Shown here: one piece after another, positions 1 through 12,893 of the stretch
Position numbering within the stretch: the stretch's first letter is position 1
Layout of the letters: every line of letters starts with the position of its first letter
Assembly: GCA_002989075.1 (NCBI GenBank)
Contig: PSQN01000003.1
Location: forward strand, 2,112,340-2,176,339
Origin: Arthonia radiata
Lineage: Eukaryota > Ascomycota > Arthoniomycetes > Arthoniales > Arthoniaceae
Direction of reading: 5' to 3'
Length of the DNA: 64,000 nt
Program-made: the position numbers and the translations under genes
Notes under the pieces: generated by a model
The model's input: only the letters and a program-made list of their open reading frames with translations
Told to the model about the DNA's origin: nothing
Databases searched by the model: none

Positions 1-328
1 AGTTCTTTTATCGAATTGCTGTCGGTAAGTAATAGTTTTACCGACAAAACTAGGGTCTCCGGTCTAATTTAACCGGCTTGCCCGGATAAATATATACTTG
101 CTTGGTGCGTTAGAGCCCGCCGAGTCTTTTTATCCGCAGACTTTTTAAAAGTACCCGCTAAAACGGTAGTAATCGAATTTTCTTTAAAAATTCCGGACAG
201 TTTAGTAGCAATTAATCGGATAAATAACTATTCCTTTATAGCTTCTTTAAGAGCTATATATTCGGCCTTATAAAAGCTTAAGGCGACCGTTTTTTGTAGC
301 TTCGAATTCTAGCTAAGGGCTCCGTTTC
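1..328 (-). mobile_element. Copia element B, 3' pol end (left piece)
   Basis: This stretch is the reverse complement, with scattered transitions, of the RNase H end of the + strand copia element at about 4,687-5,000. It is therefore the left piece of a minus-strand copy (element B) that was split by insertion of element A. The remainder of B resumes at 5,737. The 3' LTR of B must lie beyond the left edge of the window. Confidence 0.85.
324..328. repeat. Target site duplication of copia A, left copy
   Basis: GTTTC directly precedes the 5' LTR. The partner at 5,737-5,741 reads GTTCC, one C/T transition away. Removing element A plus one copy restores the continuous pol sequence of element B, as compared with the same place in A near 4,678-4,690. 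Confidence 0.8.
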
Positions 329-834
329 TGTTGGAAATTAACCAACTAGCTGGTTAGCCGGAACCCTTAGGGGCCTGGAGTATTGGATAGGTCCTACCAG
401 CTGTCCCGGCCTAGAATAGAACAAGCCTTTTACCTAAAGGATTGGGCCTAGTAGCCTGGGCCTAGAATAAAAAGGAGCATTGCACGACCCATCCTAGATA
501 GCTAGCCCGTAGTCTAAGACAATACAGAATAGACTAAGACTAATAGTTTTAGATAGACGGAATTACCGTCTTATGCGGTAAGTTACGGGTTATCTGGCCT
601 CTATCAAAAAAACAGATATCTAGTAAGTTTTGTACGGGCCGCTAGACTTAGATATATAAGCTAGAATCCCTCTAGAGGATTTTAGCTAACAAGACAGACA
701 ACATAACAATAGCTTTTCCTTGCTACTGAGTATTGTACCTGTATTAAGCCTAAGTATTGTACCAGTCTCAAGCTGGTCTCGTCTTCCTACTCTTTGTAGT
801 AGTATCCTTCTTCTTCTCTGCCACCTGTTTAACA
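329..834 (+). repeat. 5' LTR of copia A
   Basis: This 506-base LTR starts TGTTGGAAATTAACC and ends CACCTGTTTAACA. It matches 5,231-5,736 along its full length with no net length change. Confidence 0.93.
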
Positions 835-857
835 GGTTATAAGCCCGGGTTAGCACC
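835..857 (+). promoter_or_regulatory. Primer-binding site of copia A (half-tRNA type)
   Basis: GGTTATAAGCCCGGGTTAGC follows the LTR directly. Its complement contains CTTATAACC, the form of an anticodon loop plus stem and not of a tRNA 3' end. This suggests priming by a cleaved tRNA fragment, as known for Drosophila copia with initiator tRNA-Met. The same site lies in element B, in reverse, at about 9,566-9,588. Confidence 0.6.
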
Positions 858-1040
858 AATTCCTTTCGAATTTCCTTTTTAGAAAATATTTCCTCTACAA
901 CACCTATCGGCACCTCCGGACGATCCTATTACCAATCGACTCTAAATTTTGAGTCCAATTTAACTATTAGAACAGAATTTCTTTTTTTTGGGAATCTCTG
1001 ACCATACATTCGGCTATAAACTCCTCTCACAAGATCCCTA

Positions 1041-4000
1041 AACTTAAGGGCTCTACTAATTGGGACATTTGGTCGATTCGAATGGAGGCCCTTTTAACTA
1101 AAAAGGGCTATAGTGATGTTATAATCCCTTTTTCTGGCTATTTAGCTAGAGATATTACCGAAGCTAGCCGCCAGGAACGGTCGATAAGGGTAGCAGCCCT
1201 TATTTAACTAACTCTAGAGGACGGTCCCCTTATTCAAACAAAGGGGATTTATAATTCTCTAGAGCTTTGAGATAGCCTAAAAAGGTTATACGAATCGAAA
1301 GGTTTTAGTTCCGAGTTTCTAATTTGCAAGGAGCTCTTTAGCACTACACTAGGCAAGGTAAAAAACCTTGAGCTTTACCTCGCTAAAATTAGACAATTAA
1401 CGGACGATTTGGCAACCCGAGGACTAGTACTACTCAACAAGGTGGTAGCTGCCTACGTCCTCCACAATCTGACCCCCAAATACGAGCACACGGTGGCTAT
1501 TATTAGCCAAAGCTACCGGCAAACGACTAGCGATATAAGTCTACAGGACTTATTTAGTTAACTTATAGACGAGTCTCGCCGAATCCGCGGTAGTACCCCA
1601 GCAGAAAAGGTTTTTACTGCAATAGACAACAAATCGACGCAAAGGACCGGAGAACAATTAAAACCTCCAAGTAAAAACCAAGAAAAATGCCCCTTTTGCA
1701 ACAAAAAGGGGCATAAACCGGCAACTTGTTGGAAAAAATATCCAAACCTCCGGCCAAATTCCAACAAAAGCTCTAAAAACACCGATTTTTTAATGTTTTC
1801 TGTACACAGTTCCAACCTACAAGAAGAACAATGCTTTATAGCATTACTAGACAGAGTCAATCACTCTACTAATTCTTAGATCCTCGATATAGACTCAACA
1901 AGCTATATTTGCTCGAATATTGACCTTCTAACGGATATCCGGCTAACTAACCGAATTATTTGTTGGGGAGGAGGGAAGTTAATCCGAGCCTTACAGACAG
2001 GCAAAGCAAAACTGTTCTTTAAGAACAAAACAATTGTCCTAGACGAAGTTTTGTTTGTTAAGGAATTTAGAATTAACCTCCTAAGCTTTGACAAGCTTAG
2101 AAAGAGGGGAGGTAAGGTAACTCTTAACCAAAACAAGCTAAAAGTTAATTGGACCGGACAACTAACTACCGAGGGGCGGTATATTAACGGTCTAATAGTG
2201 ATAGAAGCTCAGACTATTAATACAGTCCGATCTCTCTACACTATTTCTTCGAAAACTGACCTTTAGTATCAACGAATAGGACATATAGGCGAAAACGCCT
2301 TAAAACAGCTTAAAAAGGTTGCTCTAGGAACAGATCATTCGGACAAATTGGGAGATAATTGCTAAATTTGCTTCGAAGCAAAGGCAACGGCTAAAGTTAG
2401 CCGAGAAACTCCGGACGAATCGGCCAATTATTTAGAAAAAGTCTACTCAGATATTTGCGGGCCAATTGTACCGCAAACCCCTTCCAAAGGTCGATTATTC
2501 ACTAGCTTTATAGACAATAAAACTCGGTATACGACTACCGAGGTACTATAGTCTAAAGATCAGGTTTTCGACGCACTATCTATCTATATTACCCGAAAAG
2601 AAACACAGTCCGAGCATTCTTTTAAAAGACTATACTTAGACAACGCAAAAGAATACTGGGAAGGCCGGGTAAAACAGCTTCTAGAACAAAAAGAAGCTAT
2701 TCTAACGATATCCGTATCGTATACCCTCCAGCAAAACGGACGAGTCGAACGCTTTAACTAAACAATTGTTAGTAAAGTTCGAGCAATACTTTATACCGCC
2801 GGGCTACCCCGGATATATTGGGGTAAAGCGCTAAAAGCAGCTACCTATATCTATAACAGGACCCCTTATACCGGATTGCTGGGGTTTATTACCCCGTACG
2901 AAGCAAAATATAGCAAAAAACCGGATGTCAGTACTATTAAAATCTGGGGCTTAGTTACTTACCTTAAAGAACCTAAACCAAAAAAGCTAGACGCCAGAGC
3001 AACTGCCTATATTCTAATAGACTACGGATCGAACCAATATAAGCTCTTAGACCCCAATAACCGGAAGGTTTACTAGGGGAGAGACGTCTACGTCCAGAAA
3101 GAAAAATTTGTTTAGGACCTACGGGGATCTACGGTTAATCGATTAACCAAGAGCATTTCTAAAGAGCCCGAAGAACAACTAGAAGTTAAGTTCAAAAATA
3201 AGCTAAATCCAACCGCTAGATCCCAAGATAATAGGGAGGTACCTCTCAATGAAGGAGGGAGTCCTCTATACGAGGAACAATATACCTCCCCTATATCTCA
3301 ACAACTAGCGGACGAATCTAGACAAGAACTATACCAATTTAGAGCTCTAGACGAGTCTAATCTTCCTACCGAGTTAGATTATAGAAGTACCGAAGACCCC
3401 GGCCGGGCAGACACCGATTGCGCCCAGAAAATAGATTTTATATACAAAAACGCTAACAAAATTTAGTTTAACGAGTTCTACAATAATCTAGAACAATACG
3501 CCGAACAGACCTTAGTTACAGTTACTAAAGAGCCTACTAATTTAAAAGAAATAAGGGTATCTAAGGATTAACCTTCTTGGCTAGACGCAATGCAGTCGGA
3601 GCTTAAAGAGCTAGCTAACCAAGAAACCTAGATATTAACCGAGCTGCCGCCGGGTAGAAAGGCGCTAAAAGGGCGCTGGGTACCGAAGATTAAGTATCTT
3701 CCGGAGGGCGAGCCGATTTTTAAAGCCTACTAGGTAGCTAAGGGCTGCTAGCAAAGACCCGGCCTCAATTTTACAGAGACCTTTGTAATTATAGTAAATC
3801 TAATTACCTACCGGCTTATACTAGCCTTAGCAGCAGAGAAAGACTAAGAAATAAAGCAATGGGACGTAAAATTAGCTTATTCTAACGCAAAGTTAGACGA
3901 GGTTGTCTATGTCGAGCAACCAACTGGCCTATCTAACGGAACTAATAAAGTTTATCGAATAAAGAAGGCCCTTTACGGTCTAAAATAGGCCGGCCGACAG

Positions 4001-5206
4001 TAGAAAGCCTACCTTCAAGAATTACTAAGGGGAATAGGTTTCAAACCTCTAGTATCCGATTAGTCGGTTTATATCCAAAGAACGGAAATATAGGTAATTT
4101 TAATCGCCTACGTAGACGATATATTAGCGGTATCCAATTCTACCGAAACGATCTTCGGAATTTACCAGGAACTAAACAAAACTCTTACGGTTAAGGACTT
4201 AAGAGACGTTAGTAAGTTCCTAGGAATTAAAATTACCCGAGATCGTCCGGCAAAAACAATTTGTCTAGACCAGTCGACTTATTTGGCTAAAATTTTAACC
4301 AAGTATTTGAAGAAAAACGGCCGAATGCCCGGAAAAATACCGCAACCCGTTGGCTCAAAATTGGCACCGAATCCTAACTAAGCTAGCAGTACCAATATTT
4401 CTAATTATTAGCAACAAATTGGATCGATTTTGTATCTAACAACAAAGACAAGACCTAATATTGCCTTTACAACTAGCCTACTAGCCCGGTACATGTCGAA
4501 TCCTAGCGAGAAGCACTAGAGAGTTTTAAGTAGCCTTTAGGCTTACTTAGATAAAACTCCTAACCTTGGCCTTTACTATAAATCTCCCTCAATAGACGGT
4601 ATAACCGGCTATTGTAACGTAGATTGGGGGGGGAACCTCGGCACCAGGAGATCGACTACCGGCTATATCTTTCTACTTAGGAACGGAGCCCTTAGCTGAA
4701 ATTCGAAGCTACAAAAAACGGTCGTCTTAAGCTCTTATGAGGCCGAATATATGGCCCTTAAAGAAGCTATAAAGGAACAGTCATTTATCCGATTAATTGC
4801 TACCGAACTGTCCGGGATTTTCGAAGAAAATTCGATTACTACCGTTTTAGCGGGTACTTTTAAAAAGTCTGCGGATAAAAAGACTCGGCGGGCTCCAACG
4901 CACCAGGCAAGCACATATTTGCCCGGGCAAGCCGGTCAAATTAGACCGGAGACCCCGGTTTTGCCGGTAAAACTGTTACTTACCGACAGCAATTCGACAA
5001 AAGAACTTACAAAAAACCCTACCTTCCGAGCTAAATCTAAGCATATTGATATACAGTATCACTATGTTAGAAAAAACGTTCAGGCAGGCCAAACAGAGCT
5101 TAAATACGTTTCTACAAAGGAACAATTAGCAGACGGTTTAATAAAACCGATCGACTTGGCTAAAATACTGACGTTTAGAACTCAAATTAGCTTACAATCC
5201 GGCTAA
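1041..5206 (+). pseudogene. Copia gag-pol polyprotein relic
   Basis: Reading through stops, the order is copia. A gag start lies near 1,045-1,130, and a CCHC zinc knuckle (CPFCNKKGHKPATC) at 1,688-1,729. An aspartic protease core (Asp-Ser-Thr) lies near 1,888-1,900 and a GAG-pre-integrase His/Cys region at about 2,265-2,400. The integrase core spans 2,420-3,080, where a 66-codon open piece survives at 2,876-3,076. The reverse transcriptase follows, with YVDD intact at 4,108-4,119, and the last 152 codons (4,751-5,206) are still open as the RNase H end. TAG/TAA stops interrupt the rest, so no functional protein can be made. Of the four reverse transcriptases in the window, this one alone keeps both catalytic aspartates of the YxDD box. 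Confidence 0.9.
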
Positions 5207-5220
5207 AACAACTAGTCGAT

Positions 5221-5230
5221 TAAAGGGGTA
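5221..5230 (+). other. Polypurine tract of copia A
   Basis: TAAAGGGGTA lies directly before the 3' LTR. This is the expected place and composition for plus-strand priming. Confidence 0.7.
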
Positions 5231-5736
5231 TGTTAGAAATTAACCAACTAGCTGGTTAGCCGGAACCCTCAGGGGCCTGGAGTATTGGATAGGTCCTACC
5301 AGCTGTCCCGGCCTAGAATAGAACAAGCCTTTTATCTAAAGGATCGGGCCTAGTAGCCTGGGTCTAGGACAAAAAGGAGCATTGCACGACCCGTCCTAGA
5401 TAGCTGGCCCGTAGTCTAAGACAATACGGGATAGACTGAAACTAACAGTTTTAGATAGACAGAATTACTGTCTTGTGCAGTAAGTTACAGGTTATCTGGC
5501 CCCTATCAAAAGAATAGATATCTAGTAAGTCCTATACGGGCCGCTAAACTTAGATATATAAGCTAGAATCTCTCTAGAGAATTTTAGCTAACAAGACAGA
5601 CAACATAACAACAGCTTCTCCTTGCTACTAAGTATTGTACCTGTATTAAGCCTGAGTATTGCACCAGTCTCAAGCTGGTCTCGTCTTCCTACTCTTTGTA
5701 GTAGTATCCTTCTTCTTCCCTGCCACCTGTTTAACA
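5231..5736 (+). repeat. 3' LTR of copia A
   Basis: 506 bases, the partner of 329-834. It is followed by GTTCC, the right copy of the target duplication (5,737-5,741). Confidence 0.93.
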
Positions 5737-8700
5737 GTTCCTGAGTAGAAAGATATAGCCGGTAGTCGATCTCCTGGTACCAAGGTTTCCCCCCTAATCT
5801 GCGTTATAATAGCCGGTTATACTGTTTATTAAGGGAGATTTGTAGTAAAGACCAAGGTTAGAAGTTTTATCTAAGTAAGCCTAAAGGCTACTAGAAACTC
5901 TCTAGTGCTTCTCGCTAGGATTCAATATATATTAGGCTAGTAGGCTAGTTATAAAGGTAATATTGGGTCTTGTCTTTGTTGTTAGATACAAAATCGACCC
6001 AATTTATTGCTAATAATTAAAAATATTGGTACTGCTAGCTTAGTTAGGATTCGGTACTAATTTTGAGTCGACGGGTTGCGGTATTTTCCCGGGCATTCGG
6101 CTATTTTTCTTCGAGTATTTAGTTAAAACTTTAGCTAAATAAGTCGACTAATCTAGGCGAATCGTTTTCGCCGGGCGATCTCGAGTAATTTTAATTTCTA
6201 GAAACTTACTAACGTCTTCTAAGTTCTTAACTATAAGAGTCTTATTTAGTTCCTAATAGATTTCAAAGATTGTTTCGGTAGAATCGAATACAGCTAATAT
6301 ATTGTCTACGTAGGCAATTAAAATTGTCTGCTTTCCGGTTCTTCGAATATAAACCGACTAATTGGATACTAGGGGTTCGAAACCTATGCTCCTTAGTAAT
6401 TCTTGAAGATAGGCTTTCTACTGTCGGTCGGCCTGTTTTAGACCGTAAAGGGTCTTCTTTATTCGACAAACTTTATTAGTTCCGTTAGATAGGCCAGTTA
6501 GTTACTTAATATAGACAATCTCGTCTAACTTTGCGTTAGAATAAGCTAATTTTACGTTCTATTGCTTTATTTTTTAGTCTTTCTCTGCTACTAAGGCTAG
6601 TATAAGCCGGTAGATAATTAAATTTACCGTATTTATAAAGGTCTCTATAAAATCGAGACCGGATCTTTGCTGGCAGCCCTTAGCTACCTAGCGGGCTTTA
6701 AAAATCGGCTCGCCCTTTAGAGAGTACTTAATCTTCGGTACCTAGCGCCCTTTTAGCGTCTTTCTACCCGGTAGCAGCTCAGTTAATATTTAAGCTTCTT
6801 AGTTAGCTAGCTCTTTGAGCTCCGACTGTATTGCATTTAGCTAAGAAGACTAATCCTTAGATACCCTTATTTCTTTTAAGTTATTAGGCTCTTTAGTAAC
6901 TGCGACTAAGGCCTATTCGGCGTATTGTTCTAGATTATTGTAGAACTCGTTAAACTAATTTTTGTCGGCGTTTTTGTATATAAAATCTACTTTCTGGGCG
7001 CAATCGATGTCTATTTAGCTAAAGTCTTCAGTACTTCTATAATTTAACTCGGTAAAAAGGTTAGACTCGTTTAGAGCTCTAGTCTAGTATAGTTTTTATC
7101 TAGATTTGTCCGCTAGTTATTAAGATATAAAGAGAGTATACTATTTCTTATATAGAGAACTTCCTTCTTTATTAGAAGGTACCTTTCTATTATCTTAAGA
7201 TTTAGCGGTCGGATTTAGCTCGTTTTTGAACTCAACTTCTAGTTATTTTTTAGACTCTTTAGAAATACTTTTGGTTAATTAATTAACCGTAGATTTCTAT
7301 AGGTTCTAAATAAAATTTCCTTCTTAGACGTAGACGTCTCTTTCTTAGTAAACCTTCCGGCTATTGGAGTCTAAGAGCTTATATTAATTTAATTCGTAAC
7401 CTATTAGGATATAGATAGTTACTCTAGCGTCTAGTTTTTTTGGTTTGGATTCTTTAAGATAAGTAACTAAGCTCTAGATTTTAATAGTACTGATATCTAG
7501 TTTTTTGCTGTATTTTGCTTCGTACGGGGTAATAAACCCCGGTAATCTGGTATAAGAGGTCTTGTTGTAAATATAGGTAGCTGCTTTTAGCGCTTTACCT
7601 TAATATATCCGGGGTAGCCCGACAGTATAAAGTATTGCTCGAACTTTACTAACAATTATTCGATTAAAGCGTTTAGCTCGTCCGTTTTACTAGAGGATAT
7701 ACGGTATAGATATCGTTAGAATAGCTTCTTTTTGTTCTAGAAGCTGTTTTACCCGGCCTTCTCGATATTCTTTTGTGTTTTTTAAGTATAGTCTTTTAAA
7801 AGAATGCTTAAACTACGTTTCTTTTTAAGTAATATAGATAAATAGTGCGTTAAAAACCTAATCTTTAGACTATAGTACCTCGGTAGTTATATACCGAGTT
7901 TTATTGTCTATAAAGCTAGTAAATAATTAACCTTTGAAAGGGGTTTGCGGTACAATTAGCCTACAAATATTTAAGTAGACTTTTTCTATATAATTAGCTA
8001 ATTTGTCTAGAGTTTCTCGGCTAACTTTAGCTATTGCCTTTGCTTTAAAGTAAATTTAGTAATTATCTCTCAATTTGTCCGAATAATTTACTCCTAGGGC
8101 AACCTTTTTAAGCTGTTTTAAGGCGTTTTCGCCTATATGTTCTATTCGTTAATATTAAAGGTTAGTCTTTAAAGAAATAGTATAGAGAGATTAAACTGTA
8201 TTGATAGTCTAAGCTTTTATTACTATTAGACCGTTAACATACCGCTCCTCGGTAATTAGTTGTTCGGTTCAATTAACTTTTAGCTTATTTTGGCTAAGAG
8301 TTACCTTACCTCCCCTCTTTCTAAGCTTATTAAAGCTTAGGAGGTTAATTCCAAATTTCTTAATAAACAAAACTTCGTCTAGAACAATTATTTTGTTCTT
8401 AAAGAACAGTTTTACTTTACCTATATATAAGGCTCGAATTAACTTTCCCCCTCTCTAACGAATAATTCGGTTAGTTGGCCGGATATCTGTTAGAAGGTTA
8501 ATATTCGAGTAAAAATAGCTTATTAAGCTTATATCGAGGATCTAAGAATTAGTAGGGTAATTGACTCTATCTAGTAATGCTATAAAGCATTGTTTTTCTT
8601 ATAAGTTAGAACTGTGTATAGAAAATATTAAAAAATCGGTATTTTCGGAGCTTTTGTTAAAATTTAGCCGGAGATTTGGGTATTTTTTCCAATAAGTTGC

Positions 8701-10096
8701 CGGTTTATGCCCCTTTTTGTTGTAAAAGCGGCATTTTTCTTAGTTTTTACTTAAAGATTTTAATTTTTCTCCAGTTCTTTGCGTCGATTTGTTGTCTATC
8801 GCAGTAAAAATCTTTTCTGCTGGAGTACTACCGCGGATTCGGCGAGACTCGTCTATAAGTTAACTAAATAAGTTCTATAGACTTATATCGCTAGTCGTTT
8901 ACCGGTAGCTTTGACTAATAATAGCTACCGTGTGCTTGTATTCGGAGGTTAGATTGTAGAGAACGTAGGCAGCTACCACCTTGTTAGATAGTGCTAGTTC
9001 TCGGGTTACTAAATTGTCCGTTAATTGCCTAATTTTAGTAAGGTAAAGCTTAAGGTTTTTTATCTTACTAAGTATAGTGCTAAAGAGCTCCTTGCAAATT
9101 AGAAACTCGAAACTAAAACCTTTCGATTCGTATAACCTTTTTAGACTATTTCAAAGCTCTAGAGAGTTATAAATCCCCTTTATTTAAATAAGGGGACCGT
9201 CCTCTAGAGTTAGTTAAAAAAGGGCTACTACCCTTGTTAATCGTTTCTAACGGCTAGCTTTAGTAATATCTCTAGCTAAATAGCCGGAAAAGGGAATTAT
9301 AACATTACTATAGCCCTTTTTAGTTAAAAGGGCCTCCATTCGAATCGACCAAATGTCCTAATTAGTTGAGCTCTTAAGTTTAGGAATCTTATAAGAGAAG
9401 TTTATAGCCAAATATATAGTCGGAGATTTCCGAAAAAAAAGAAAATTCTGTTTTAATAGTTAAATTAGGCTAAAAATTTAGAGTCGATTGATAATAGAAT
9501 CGTTCGGAGGTGCCGATAGATGTTGTAGAAGAAATATTTTCTAAAAAGGAAATTTAAAAGGAATTGGTGCTAACTCGAGCTTATAACCTGTTAAAAAGGT
9601 ACAGGGAAGAAGAAGAATACTACTATAAAGAGTAAAAAGACGAGACTAGCTTAAGACTAGTACAATACTTAAGCTTAATACAGATACAATACTTAGTAGC
9701 AAGGAGAAGCTGTTATTATATTGTCTGTCTTATTAGCTAGAATTCTCTAGAGAGATTCTAGCTTATATATCTAAGTTTAGCGGCCCGTACAGAACTTACT
9801 AGATATCTGTTCTTTTTAATAGAAGCCAGATAACCTGTAACTTACCGTATAAGACAGTAATTCTGTCTATCTAAAACTATTAGTCTCTAAGTCTATTCTA
9901 TGTTGTCTTAGATTATAGACCAGCTATCTAGAACGGGTCGTACAATGCTCCTTTTTGTTCTAGACCCGGGCTACTAGACTCGATCCTTTAGATAAAAGGC
10001 TTGTTCTATTTTAGACCGAGACAGCTAGTAGGACCTATCCGATACTCCGGGCCCCTAGAGGTTCTAGCTAACTAGCTAGTTGGTTAATTTTCAATA
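5737..10096 (-). mobile_element. Copia element B, main piece
   Basis: This is the minus-strand copy of the same copia family, carrying pol, gag and the 5' LTR (9,589-10,096). It continues from the piece at 1-328. It is more damaged than A: the reverse transcriptase box at 6,301-6,312 reads YVDN, and almost no open frame longer than 60 codons remains (one at 6,263-6,469). Its zinc-knuckle region is still recognisable near 8,700-8,740. Confidence 0.9.
9589..10096 (-). repeat. 5' LTR of copia B
   Basis: About 508 bases, the reverse complement of the A LTRs with many transitions. The outer end reads TGGTTAATTTTCAATA where an undamaged copy would end in CCAACA. Confidence 0.9.
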
Positions 10097-11302
10097 ATCT
10101 CTACAGTCTTATTGTAAGTTATACTTACTCCGAGTTTAGATAAACTTATTTAAGTTAATCCTCTTCTTCTTTAACTAATATTTAAGTTACTGTCGTTAAT
10201 TTCTTTAGCTCGCTCTATAAACTTCTTAAGTTTAGTAAACTTTTCTCTACGAATATAGATAATTTCCTTAATATAGTCCTTTAAGCCTTTATAAAAGGCG
10301 TTAATTAAAGATCTCTTATCTTATTTAGTTTAGTTAGTATATTGTAAAAACTTAGCGGTATAACGGCTAGCTAGTCTTATTTAGCAGAGTGTCTTAAGCT
10401 TATATACGGTAGTACGTTTAAAATCGGTATTTCTATATATTTATTGGAATTTTTACTAAAACGCAGTAAAGCTAGAGAAGAGCTTATCTGTCTCTTTCTG
10501 CTATTTGTTAGATACCTTATAGAGATAGTCTTTAAAGTAAAAGTTAAATTATTTATATACTTTACTATTTATATAAAATATAGTAAACAAAACTATAGTA
10601 CTATTGTTTAGAAACTAGTTCTTATAAGTCTTAAAGTATACGGCTAAGCGTAGTAGAAATAAAGTAAGTTTCAAACGTTTATCTAAGAAGCTTTTTTCTA
10701 TCTTAGTATTAACGTCCGATATCTTATTTATAGCGGCTATCTTGCTAGCTAGCCTGTTTATAGCGTTGCGGCTATTTAGTGCTAAAATAGTAGATATAAT
10801 TAATTTACATTCTCTACTTTTATAGCAAGTCTATTAAAGTATAACGCTAGTTACTAAGAGAACTAAACTAAGGCTTACTTATCTTATATACTTATTAACC
10901 TTAGTAGTAGATATCTTATATACTAAAGACTAAAAGACAAGAGAGATAGAATAAATTATAAAAGGTAAGAAAGGCTTAACTAAGTAAAAAAAAGATAAAA
11001 TACGTTACTTAAATATAGTTAAAAAACTTATATTTAAATATTAAGTTAATAGACTAAAGTTTCTTAAAGGTCGGCTATTAGTTTAACTATATAGTTTAAG
11101 GTATATAAGTATGTTTCTTTATACTTAATAGTTTTATTAACTCTTTTATTATATTATTAGAATTTTATTATAATATAGCAACGTCGCTAATATTACTCTG
11201 TTAGAGTCGTTAGGTATCCTATATAACGCTTTAATAAGACTGATTGTACTCTACCTTGTACTAGCCCGATATAGCAAGATTGTAGAAAAATAACTATATT
11301 AG
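10097..11302 (-). pseudogene. Gypsy-type gag relic
   Basis: On the minus strand, reading through stops, 10,200-10,420 gives a Retrotrans_gag-like stretch with motifs such as YTAKFLQYTN and INAFYKGLKDYIKEI. These match the usual gypsy gag pattern (Y-A-x-F-x-R-Y ... F-x-x-G-L-x-D-x-I). Element B abuts its left end and element C is inserted at its right end (after 11,302). The rest of this element was not found with certainty. It does not appear to belong to B, which is copia. Confidence 0.55.
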
Positions 11303-12006
11303 TGTAACGCTGGGCGGCCGTAACCGCTTTGCTTGGTCTTATTCTATGTCAAGGGTAATATAATCTTGGGAGGGAGATAATTACCAAGATATTTAACTCG
11401 GGAGTAGAGGTCAAGGAAGCAAGGGACAAACTGTAAGTCTTAAATAAAAGACTTAGCCGGTAATGTAAATAAGTTAGAAGAATTATACTGAGGCCGCACA
11501 GAAAAGCTCTTTCGAGACTTAGTCGCTCTATTTACACGCCGACGTAGCTATAGGGTTCTACCTTGTATTAATATTTATAAGAATTGCTCGTAGCTTACTA
11601 GTTACGTTACAGCAAGAAGAACTAATTAGGTTTAATACCTTAGAGTTAATATTAAACGATAATATTAATTCTAAATCTAAATTTACGGATATCTATCTAC
11701 TAAGGTAAATAGCTATTCTGTCTATATAGTCTGTAATATAGCTCGTGCTCTAGGTCTGCTAGAGCTACTAGGGCTGCTAGAGCTGCTAGATGGTTCTAGC
11801 ACGTCTAGTACGTCTAGCACGTCTAGCAGGTTACGTAACGGTTAGTAGTATTAGAGCTGCTAGTACTATAATGTAGTAACAGCCCTATCTAGTACGTCTA
11901 GTATGTCTTGGTAGGTTACGTAACTCTATAGTCATGATTGGCTGTTTGTGTGCTTGTACTACACTAACTATAGTAGGTTAGGTTATACTGGCGCCGCATC
12001 CTAACA
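11303..12006 (-). repeat. 3' LTR of gypsy C (left)
   Basis: 704 bases, beginning TGTAACGC and ending CCTAACA. It contains several short repeats of the words CTAGTACGTCTAG and CTGCTAGAG near 11,755-11,920. Confidence 0.93.
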
Positions 12007-12893
12007 TTAGCCCCTCTCTAGGGTTAATTCGTCCTCGATTAACCTTCCGATCTTAAAAGGCTGTCTGCTTCCTATCTTCTTTCTCTTGTACTGTAAGTTA
12101 CCCGTTATATCTTTCTTAAAGAACTCTGCTAAGCCGGCTATTAAAGGCCGTATGTCTAAACCTTGTAAGTCTCGTAAGCCTTGTTCTACTACAAATCTTA
12201 AACAAGCTATTTATCGTTCCTAAGCTGTTAAACGTTCTGTCGTAGATAGTATGCCTTCCTGCTTTAACTGTTCTCGTCAAGGTAAGAAATGTTAGCTAGT
12301 GTTGGAGGACATTACTTGTGCTACTTGTACTTGGTCTAGTGCGGTGTGTAACGTTTGTCTAATAAGTAAGGATAGTATGTCCGTATCCCGTTTGTTTTTG
12401 TTGTTTGTATTTAACCTGTTATAGTAGACTTTCTTTAAGAGCGTCGTAAAGAGCTTCGTAAGGAGAAGCGTTAAATTGAAGAGGAGGATCGTTAGCAAAA
12501 GTAGAAGAGAATTAAGAATAATGCTGCTCGTGCTTGTGTTCGAATGTAGAAAGATGTTGAGAGCCGGAGTTCTTGCATATAGGAAGATACTGAGAGTTAG
12601 CTTTGGTTGCTTAATACTAATAATCGGATAGCTGCGGCCGAGCGTAATGCCGCTGATCGTGCTCGTTGGGATGCGCTAGTGTGTACTGAGGAGAATTTAG
12701 CTCGGTGGAATAGATCGTAGGTTACAGGTACTGGTCTAGAGTTCTTAGCTAAGGGTTCTACTGTTAGTAACTTAGATTCTGCCGTTAGTCTTAATGTTTC
12801 TTCAGAACTTCGCGATAATTCTTAATGCCGTCTGTTGTTCTAATAACGTGGCTTCTTTCTTCGTTACATTGGGTTTATTTGGTAATAGTCCTT

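Larger units (their letters stand above)
329..5736 (+). mobile_element. Ty1/copia LTR retrotransposon A, full length, decayed
   Basis: The element has two 506-base LTRs beginning TGTT and ending AACA, a primer-binding site straight after the 5' LTR, a purine tract before the 3' LTR, and gag, protease, integrase, reverse transcriptase and RNase H relics in copia order. Many in-frame stops (mostly TAG/TAA where Trp or Gln is expected) break the single long reading frame. Differences between the two LTRs that I compared over the first 220 bases are all transitions, as expected from RIP. It sits inside the minus-strand copy B, so it is the younger of the two. Confidence 0.93.

Noticed and set aside
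6366-6375. GGTTCGAAAC resembling a tRNA T-loop
   Set aside because: It lies in the reverse transcriptase relic of copia B, with no cloverleaf around it.
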